A stretch of DNA of 64,000 bases from Crocinitomicaceae bacterium. Lineage in GTDB: Bacteria; Bacteroidota; Bacteroidia; Flavobacteriales_D; Crocinitomicaceae. Positions 53,401 through 58,300 of the stretch are shown one piece after another (positions within the stretch are counted from its first letter, which is position 1; each line of letters starts with the position of its first letter). The stretch spans positions 116,841 to 180,840 of the forward strand of contig JAMLHA010000006.1 in NCBI GenBank assembly GCA_023957475.1, in the 5' to 3' direction. The notes beneath the pieces are model-generated. The model was not told the DNA's origin and ran no database searches. It saw only the letters and a program-made list of their open reading frames with translations. Both the position numbers and the translations under genes were made by a program.

Positions 53401-53647
53401 TTCCAAAATACTGAGGGTAATGAAGGTTAACACCCAAACTGATTCGGTTCAATACTTTAGCATCATTGTAAACTCCCATAGGAATATCAGCCCTCACCGA
53501 ATCTATTGCTTCAGGGTAACCTATTTCAACAGGTGTGCCCCCATTAGGCGTGTGAATCCGATTGGTCCATTCGATGATACCCGCATGTGTATTAAAGCAA
53601 AATAAAATGGTTATTCCCAAAAATAAAACTCTCATAATGTAGTACAT
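41480..53647 (-). CDS. Giant Rhs/YD-repeat polymorphic toxin with HExxH metallopeptidase tip
   Basis: 4055 aa. The likely start is Met5 (53635), giving signal MRVLFLGITILFCFNTHAG. Order: N-terminal beta domains; a fibronectin-III-like domain about 180-290; a DUF6443-like region after 300 (EVVSYFDGTLRNRQSVT, YDYQGRPTV); a long Cys-rich part to about 1950; from about 1990 to 2940 a Ycf48/BNR-like beta-propeller region (RTNDGGTTW, GEKGTVLTTDNGGITW); YD repeats from about 2950 (YDKLGRLVVSQ); the Rhs core with YIYGSDRLGT near 3530 and a carbohydrate-binding-like insert; the core end RRWNIDP...NNPIWFIDPSGAD near 3840. The tip (3843-4055) has VVHENRHANQ near 3980 with REMDAYTYQ after it, an HExxH-plus-Glu/Asp zinc protease pattern. 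No T9SS sorting domain is seen. Probably a cell-surface or secreted contact toxin. Confidence 0.85.
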   Translation of the reverse strand: MYYIMRVLFLGITILFCFNTHAGIIEWTNRIHTPNGGTPVEIGYPEAIDSVRADIPMGVYNDAKVLNRISLGVNLHYPQYFGNAMNIEVEVRVNRWDVAMNPLSDTTFWLKVMYSPSDTLQMIALNKVEFHNAYKMVFSIRDIKVNGSNESILPANIYVQGDIFIERYLELGSSPVSSSFTKVDKDCNGTDDAVTISWTHISGAEEYQLEWAYINDYSNSIAGVLSPSVLGYDFKFNSTRITTSDNNYTISLVFDKGWLVYRLRSVGVLPATPDQFVFGNWSEPEKGFVSSINALRKIQITGMEQHEGNLNWQYSATYAEQGKKKEVVSYFDGTLRNRQSVTRVNSDNNIIVGETIYDYQGRPTVTVLPVPVADTVCSNDPLKGQSLHLYRDFNVNLADKPYSASDFDISDTSALCAVGAAEMKTTTGASNYYSTDNPNQLFEQGYVPDANGYPFVQVEYTPDNTGRIRRQGGVGPEFQIGSGKETRYLYGQPDQVELDRLFGSEVGYKSHYQKNAVIDAHGQASISYLDQQGRVIATALAGDSPENLLGIDSESENAVALEIDAFASGTNQLDIDNRSLVFSTELLVAYQSAHTFSYDFDITPVDMDCLDSICVDCVYDLSIDLIDECGINLAPSNLQNRLVGKFTATESGYNFHSACVSPVNGELDTTFTVSLAPGTYSLTKKLTVSQQALDSLVAIYLRSSCAMTLQDFEDITLANIDTSGCEVTCDNCFEQLGSLEDFIASGQGNSNDYYLRIEQCQKLCNGGSSHCEIMETLLRLDMSPGGQYGEYLNQTTGTIDLMNFPLSVYNPLNHLPKVNAYWKTPVLITPLGQQNMYVNENGERSRVYLTEDPMNPGVWLPAPYSLGVMKTDPQTQAVYIYPEELEHVEDFIDLFEQSWGKSLIYYHPEYCYYETCLIYDDAIESDDVFTSTSFDKLLQQTTTMLAALDNGFVELNSTSYDLLNWFAPLGGDNTEDAVAWDPFVYYSSDFNTAICNGNYGTELENKFNHYQYIGGAWRSMPEVAALTARCGTNYATSYPAPCYNFGHTVMGVWDNEVLDEEWVILKSLYLSEKQKIQRKLADCRAVKECEAYNGCIGNDEFNPFTLMGPFNFSNSWILPLLISQQPCKLTTYHLYLNKVRRFSDETDLPHQDANGVAYEVYLQTGQCPVEFAIQGLFSAMVQNNELLAPNVNLNSYPQLSALFQANNNFNMPGTIPMIEHQGSVSGSVLTIDWVAVPSTPASTITMTLGGTADWNDVTNIINVYVTGTFSFTAEAVITEIDTVYIESITGTMTSGLPTSCDFAPECSSNELAKKITVLFNSLHLDNNILSASPLAINPYVSTTYGTFSGLTNLYIENAAAVGSNLHWESISGSLFKIYDPAGNPNDGLYIHFNATITAGALATVSYFGNMTSIGENSFEMEAFFTAGGSAMVIGTLYREIAGERIGIKSGDCGLPTPVACQTTAHQNFISLEALLNDVLIVQDYDGITSINLFTSVEMTPSIISSLPFGIDSTSSVLSSGGDTLIIEAGDCELILASQSPNLLINLIEIQNFQLQGNDIDNYGNFHNFEFTGVFFDGIDTTEHTVYGTSCISIKDCNPCITPQEYEELSGFMFEEGEYLASYDAHLESLTDYDSIVSYLHATYMSTSSCPAYDGYLTCLSFYNDSVLAMGPGSGFFLIQDTIPLHIFEENGMCTRKCDQEFCNRINSILKGAVSISSPNMLSMYLDFGSFCEMKPINPEDPCEIPYEQYLNCIAYYNSAIDSTQYPVTAIYTYEQFLRHEMCYCADHICARLSNILAGLYVINNGAELNEYLSPKECSSYSTPCAPNPVSGTPSIMPDVTLNNNCAEMQINQAMFEAQVLYQNYVDSVSNALVNEYLAHCLSIGENLKYTYSNKLYHFTLYYYDQAGNLIKTIPPAGVEPLDITSSSDALSLQIKSDRDNKTKTVFTSHRLATRYEYNSLNQLVYQSTPDTDPMNIFEQTLPNGLHKDLITYKIQMVNENIGYLGGEIDGKGFIFRTNDGGTTWTRVQDLVGADIRKTVMYNNGNNGIAIGEKGTVLTTDNGGITWNLYPQIWQVPSLEVIHDLNGIAHIDLGSGDHTFVIVGENRTIVKADITSSGQVVSMVTAGITEPSSASVTSVTTDGTDFFITVNDNVANTSSIYRLPTGTTTWVAENSFTTREMKDIHSYNGIGAYAAGEDGRIYKKEDVISTVERWKLIKSDLTNNVHAIRFFNEQNGVALVELQPGENYLMRTFDGGVNWQQLSQHTFNHLSISNNGSHILAVGNEGRIEIVVPGMTLETIPVAINTTDDLHAGWMDHEPGTPAKAHIIVATATGKVSYTANGFMNSPSWLHNDVVAVTGADPVTDIRAARGSGLNQTIYGAVITAAGSMYRVDKQAGSNTVNLFAITGSGTAHKGLTTMGTKIFSVDKTADELVSVSMSASLVDYDVIANLNVDVAAIIGVSGRIIGVGNGILLATLDGTYTSISSQQDESLKNNPNKLHSIVHNDGHTIASGEDGTIYLRKTTPVIHWERINTGINQTIYKSVYYPPATAIVAAGQDGLLASGIIPGLDVTSWHSFLTPSGATVTSQLAGADLYDFTVLNGSEFYAVGQNGKVVHSPVITANSFSVYTTAGQKTLYGVSNFTTTSVLICGEGAYMEARTGANKMVNKYLLPPPVRDLHFTNAQTGTYLADNFVIRTTVTGGNGWNVVYPNTPQAPTDTYRKVWTKNASESYIFGDNAQYKTATSGIASPIAVTGYTVNNVRAIAQGANTNELHLVNNENVVKLNLTTSAATNLISLGSGAQANALHVFNNGDYVAVGENGLYKHYSAANTLLQSNPTELAWQHYNAIVFTDNITGTLVGDDGAYFSTTNPTISTSGYLTSTNWVQRNVVGSNDLLGATNMHLYTIAFATPTSGIFGGTYLSGSYTHAYVRKVFDANARYSNRFFYDKLGRLVVSQNSRQYNGAERKFSYTLYDALGRVVEAGEKTENDGSNPRFTSVFGTSVSNFFNPSVIDDTQLATWIFAPGARKEVTKSYYDHNHIIGLPTEFDTDYTTQNKRIVHVTYEETYDANDQTYDHATHYKYDIHGNVKTLVQDNRKMAESFPSIASQRFKRMDYAYDLVSGNVHRMSVQNGQADQWHHAFIYDADNRITQVYTSTTTPIVGINALAQDLQNELAHNSDWQNDARYFYYDHGPLARVEIGQNNLQGVDYYYNLQGWLKGVNSSVLDAEHDPGKDSDQAEANALFAKDIFGFGLHYYQGDYTAIGGATPQASVSSGSNAANSSSNLYNGNIRYMQTAITNPETKLAMPMLNAYRYDQLNRLVESKSYETDLASNSWNPTSYNQSYYNYFNYDANGNILKQERHKRDGTIIEKLEYKYHSTGGNLLSNRLYHVNDNIASNIDSTDIDDMGHFYSSTDSINIYNNYVYDAEGRLVKDRQEEIDTIIWRVDGKVKEIRRSLSSNKKNLIFDYNAFGQRIAKHQYNRQTLMLEKSTYYIFDAQGNQMSMYEHQVTPANNATRYYLTERNIYGSDRLGTTHDTVNMFIPTNLPSYGVFGNRNYELNNHLGNVLTVVNDHVYPISTDNTTIAGYRVGIDHVFDYSPFGVQLDGRTMEKKFVGSPADTLYVTDTLFIHQTDFENSVIQNFGTYIIVDGWIPNSQTTISIDSSPLNKRLKVVSTKAAHGICQSFAIENGKTYTFSIDIQKVNVSNNEINVLIWKSATQTGSYTLHVLSNNGTNTFSYTATSSNVFVQIRQYGTYYLDNIKFYRTYEDTLIVPEGIAKNGYRYGFQNQEKDDEVSGKGNSYTAEFWQYDSRLGRRWNIDPVVKHHESPYATFANNPIWFIDPSGADTSFTDSQGNHDQQAKKDFDKAYNTVKNKITELRNNITVIQNEINERQVVGKKTKKQEQKLEKTKEILKDWQKLETDFDKIISSSTLFVYTSQRGNINSKFDGMTGSDKDIWNSKEGRWDKVHIFVEGGRDDIVVHENRHANQKLQKVNWNQLVREMDAYTYQKIYNAKSVEEFRQKEYNKKYGHLDEVHRPPFHQFTLEKAIKSLYELGN
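42305..43320 (-). repeat. Rhs-core homology block in the main gene (partner of 36842-37800)
   Basis: Direct repeat of about 1 kb, same strand, separated by about 5.5 kb. Recombination between the two would replace the main tip with tip 3 and delete the DNA between. Confidence 0.75.
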
Positions 53648-53667
53648 AAGCTTTGTATTTATTCGTT

Positions 53668-54396
53668 CTATCTTAAATCAATTAATTCGTAATCTGAATA
53701 GTGCGTAGTAAGCACATATTCTTCGTCTTTAAGTGAGATAAAATCTGTAATTTTTTTCATCAATTGATAATTAACTTTTTTATCAGTTACAAAATTCTTG
53801 TAAGTAATTTCCATTCGGGGTTGAGAAACCACCTCATTTCCAGCCATATTCTCAAATCGGGTCTCTTTTGAATAAAGCACATATTTTTCGACTCCTAAAG
53901 TTCCTCCTAAAGTCAACTCGGCTCCGGCATATTGAAAACCACTTGGAAATTGGATGTAATACTTGATTTTTCCATTTTCCGATTTTCGTTGTATCACAGA
54001 TCCTGATTTTTGAAGTACTGAAAAATCTGAAAAGGATTTTCTCTTTGTAAAATCTCCTACCGCGTTTGTAATAGTGATGGTTTTTGTAGTGGTATCACAC
54101 ACTAAATTGATTTGTTGGTTTTGCAAAATCATTTTTCCGAACTGCACCATGTATAGTTCGTTTTTGTCATTGTAAATCAATGAGGCTTTATCTGTTAAAA
54201 CAGGAATTTTCCCTTCCAAATCTTCATAAAACTTGTACTCTGTTTCATAACTGTAAGCAGAATTTTCAGGAATTGTTTGTTCAATAGATATAATTGCCGT
54301 TGAAAACTCCTCTAAAGTCACCTGCTCCCAACTGGTTTGAGCCATTAGTGTTTGTGCTGCAAAAACAGTTACTATGATTGTGTATATTTTTCTCAT
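53668..54396 (-). CDS. Exported LolA-like protein of the Rhs operon
   Basis: 242 aa with a signal peptide (MRKIYTIIVTVFAAQTLMAQ). The mature part is a chain of beta strands with short helices (YEDLEGKIPVLTDKASLIYNDKNELYMVQFG, RMEITYKNFVTDKKVNYQLMKKITDFI). It resembles the half-barrel of LolA/LolB-type carriers, though this is not certain. It overlaps the 340-aa gene by 4 bp and ends 20 bp before the 4055-aa Rhs gene. A chaperone or carrier role for the Rhs protein is possible. Confidence 0.7.
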   Translation of the reverse strand: MRKIYTIIVTVFAAQTLMAQTSWEQVTLEEFSTAIISIEQTIPENSAYSYETEYKFYEDLEGKIPVLTDKASLIYNDKNELYMVQFGKMILQNQQINLVCDTTTKTITITNAVGDFTKRKSFSDFSVLQKSGSVIQRKSENGKIKYYIQFPSGFQYAGAELTLGGTLGVEKYVLYSKETRFENMAGNEVVSQPRMEITYKNFVTDKKVNYQLMKKITDFISLKDEEYVLTTHYSDYELIDLR

Positions 54397-55373
54397 TGCT
54401 TGATGATATTGTCTCTGTTTTCTTGTATTGTCATAACACCTCGTTCTGTCTCTTTTTTGACACGAACAAGCTTTCCTTCTTCATCATACTCATAGAAAGT
54501 AGCAAAATTGCGTTCATCCAATTGTGCCATTAATCTTAAGTTAATAGGATCGTAAACGTAACTGATTATGCTTCCATCCAATGGATAAAAACGGATATCG
54601 TCAAAATAAGCATCTCCCGAATTAGTTTCAAAAGACAAATGGATATCTGTTGCTGCAGAAGGAATATCCACAACTCCTTCGATACGTTGCCATCCATCAA
54701 TAATTCTACCTGAAGGAGATAAACTGAATGTACTGGCGCTACCTGAAAAACTGATCCCAATAGAAGCATTTGAATAACTTGTAGTTGCCATTGTTGCACC
54801 ACTTTCCTTTACCCAGGCAGAAACCATGTATTGTCCTGCTGTTGGAGAAAAAGAAGTGATACAGTCCTTACATTCAAAAGAAGGTGTTTCTGTGGGACAG
54901 GAAAGAGTTCTGCCATTTATTAAGTTGAAAGAAAAATTCAGTTCTCGTGCTCCTGTAGAAGGAGAAATATAACAGTCATTAAAAACTAATCGAATCACAT
55001 ATAGCCCTGATTGACTGACTCCAAAATTAAAACTAGAAGAAAACGATTGTGAATGTTCAATAACTGCTAAACCATTTTCAAACTGGCTACATGCATCAAA
55101 TGTAAATTCATTTTCGGTTGATATTCGATACAAAGTAAATATTCCCGAATGGCCTGGATCAAATGAAAATAAATCTGTTACTACAGAAGAAGAATAAAAA
55201 TAATAATACAAGGGTTTATTACAATCTTCTTCACTATCAGACACATCATAAATCTCTGTAATATTTTTACACAACGGAATAGCCGTAGCGCAAGATTGAT
55301 TGGGAATGATTTGTGAATATATCGTGCTATAACTGAGTTGCACAAGTATTAAAATATATAAGTATCTTTTCAT
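54393..55373 (-). CDS. Secreted protein carrying the detached C-terminal part of an SpvB/YD protein
   Basis: 326 aa from Met at 55373 (MKRYLYILILVQLSYSTIYSQ, signal peptide), one base after the stop of the 1851-aa gene. A longer frame to 55415 lacks a signal. About 25-150 is a PPC-like beta domain (CNKPLYYYFYSSS, GLYVIRLVFNDC). About 175-275 is a carbohydrate-binding-like fold (AGQYMVSAWVKESG, DAYFDDIRFYPLDG). The tail YVYDPINLRLMAQLDERNFATFYEYDEEGKLVRVKKETERG is the typical closing motif of large Bacteroidota YD proteins. It therefore looks like the end of the 1851-aa protein, separated and given its own signal. Confidence 0.75.
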   Translation of the reverse strand: MKRYLYILILVQLSYSTIYSQIIPNQSCATAIPLCKNITEIYDVSDSEEDCNKPLYYYFYSSSVVTDLFSFDPGHSGIFTLYRISTENEFTFDACSQFENGLAVIEHSQSFSSSFNFGVSQSGLYVIRLVFNDCYISPSTGARELNFSFNLINGRTLSCPTETPSFECKDCITSFSPTAGQYMVSAWVKESGATMATTSYSNASIGISFSGSASTFSLSPSGRIIDGWQRIEGVVDIPSAATDIHLSFETNSGDAYFDDIRFYPLDGSIISYVYDPINLRLMAQLDERNFATFYEYDEEGKLVRVKKETERGVMTIQENRDNIIKQ

Positions 55374-55374
55374 C

Positions 55375-58300
55375 TTAAATTGTTTTTTCTGAAATGTATA
55401 CACAACCATTAGCATCTCTGATAATTAATTTATATGTTACAGGGCTTGGAGGGACGCTTCTTATAGATATTTCATTTCCATCAATAGTATATGTGACAAA
55501 ACCATTAATCATTTCTACTTCAAATTCGTATGGAGCAACTCCTGAAAGAATTTGGTACCTTTTAGCATCTCCATCAATTCTATTTACAGACAAATTACAT
55601 GCTGTTTCATCACAATCTTCTACAATTTGAGTCGAATAAACGACTGGAGTTCCAGCTGACACTTTCATGCTTCGTCTCCCTGAATGAGATTCTGTTGATA
55701 CAATTTCAGCTTCAAACCCGACCTTGAAATGATTGTCTGAGCAATTTTCGAAATCATAATCTTCAAATCCGTCAAATCCTAATTGCCTATAGCGAGTATT
55801 TGCGGATGCTGCCATTTGTAGGGATTGGTTATAACCGTATTGGGTGGCAGAATGTCTGTCAAGTGCATCAATTGTTTCTAAAGGTTGTCCAAATGGACTA
55901 AATTCAGTAACAGATGATGTATATGTCCAGTTCTGGCGATCAATCCCCCAGTTTCCTCCAGTTAATTTATAAAATGGTGTGAATGAAGTAAAAACACCGT
56001 CTTGTCGAATGTTTGAATTGGCATTTTCATAGGTTTGAGTTCTGCCGCTCAAATGAACATAGGATGCTTTAGGTCGCCAGTTACCTTTTAATCCTAATAC
56101 ATAAGGGTTTGTCGTGGCATTTTCCAATTCTTCATCTGTAAAGCATTCACAAAAAGTTCCCCATTCGTCCACATACTCAACAGAACCTGCCTGTAGTATT
56201 TTTTCAAACACATTAGCTCCTAGTCCTCCCAGTGGATTTTCCCTAAGAACAATACTTCCTATTGGTGTATTTTGAAGATTTTTACGTCCCGAACGAAGTA
56301 TTTTTATTTTAGTAGCAACTCCTGTAACTGGTGTTCCATCTTTTAATAATAACTTGGCAGAAGAACCATTTACAGCTGTAACCCAGGCTTGTTTGAGCAC
56401 ACCTGACTGAATGACTCCTACTTCATCTCCTGTAAAGCAATTGGATGCATTCAGAATTGTTGTAACACCACTTGCAAAATTAATGTTACCTGTACGAGTA
56501 AATCCTACATTTTTATATGCTTGCCCCATTCCCTCATAATACCAGTGGGCTGGGTAAGTGAAATTAAACACTTTATCATTGAAATCAGTTGTTGTCTGAG
56601 TTAATAAGATTTCTCCCGTTTCTGCATCATAAGCCAGGTTATTGGTTTCAACAACAGAACCTAGGTCAGTTGCCACCGTACGGCTCATAATTCCTTTGCG
56701 CTCGATTGTTTTGACAAAAACAGCACTTCTGAATTCGGTAGCTTCAAGGCTTCCTGAACCTAAAATCATAGGGACCAAAATGAAAGGTAGTGTATAGTTC
56801 AGATTAATATCCACACTTCCTGAACTCATTCTACTGGAAGAGCTCCTGAAATCTGCAACTGCTTCGTAAGTCCGTCCTACAATGCTTGTAGTTACTGTTC
56901 CATTCTTACGGATTGATTTCACATCATTTACCAGGTGTCGTGCGGCAATTCCATCAACAACGATAGGCTCATCCTGATAAAAATACTCTACTTTGGAAAT
57001 CGGATCATTTTTACCTTCAGCATACACTTGTTGTGACTTTGGTTTTCCATGCATGTCATTATTCTCCACAACAAATCCCTGACTAGCCGAAGCTTCATCA
57101 ATATTCATACTGAAGAAAATGGCAAAAAGAGGGAATTTTACAGTCTTGGAAGAAATCCCTGTTCGCTTTGCAATTGTTGGAAAATCTTTAGCGGTATAAA
57201 AATCATGTACCACTTTTCCTGTTGCTGTTCGTGTTACTCCTTCACGAGGAAGATTTTTAACTGTAACATGAGAATAACCCACAGATGGTGATGGGAAAAA
57301 CTGTTCACCAAAAGGCGTTTCCTGATAGTTGCGAATATCCGGAGCAAGCATGTATTCACTGTTGTTTGCTATTGGAGTTCGCCACACATTCTCATCTCCT
57401 CCCAGTTGAGGTTCGTAAGATGCTACACCGCTGGAACTTCCATCTTGAAGTGTGTAAGTGTATTGTTGTCCATAATGCATTTCCTGTCCTGAACCACTTA
57501 GATCGTTCCATGCATCATAAATTCGTACCTCTTTCACACGGTATCCGCCACCTAATTTTTTCTTATCGGGATTTTGAAGACGTACCCAACTTTTATTTCT
57601 AATTAAATGTGTTCCAACATCTTTTCTCCACAAAGGTAAATTAGGTCCCGTAAACAACTCCTCAAACGAAGTAAAAGCGCCTGCCAATGCATTAGCAATA
57701 TCTAAAAAAGTAGGACCTTCTCCATCAATGCTATTTTGATTGGAAGGTGGTAACATTCTTGAAAGGTGTAAACGTCCAAATTGAACAGCAGCAACACTGA
57801 TTGGATTATATTCTGAACTTCCGTTATCCATCATTCGAGCGGCTTGTAATATTAATTTACCACAAGCAACACCATCATAAGTACCTGTTGTTATCTCACT
57901 GATTTTTGCCCATCCGGGAACAAAATCATAGCGATTATCATCAAATTTCATCAGTGCTCGGAAATAAACCATATCCCCATACTTTCCATAATCACTAATT
58001 GATGTACCCGGTATCATTTCAAAATAAATTGCTTTGTTCTTTTGAGAATTACTACTTATATTAAGTTCACTCGCCGGAGTTTGACCTTCTACACCAATGA
58101 TTTTAAACATCTGATGCGCACGTTTATGCTGTACATACGCATAATCGTCTGATTCGTAATCAACTTCAATTCTACCTCCTGATGGTAAATGGATGGTTGA
58201 TAATGCCCAGGCTCCTGCCCATTGATCTGTCTGTGTTTTATTGAATCCTGTATATGGAAAATCACTTGGTCTCAAATCCCCTGTCTGAATATCATTAGAA

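Noticed and set aside
41480..53647. T9SS sorting domain at the end of the Rhs toxin
   Set aside because: The C-terminus is the metallopeptidase tip (ending KAIKSLYELGN); no PNP start, GIY or final basic strand of a sorting domain is present.
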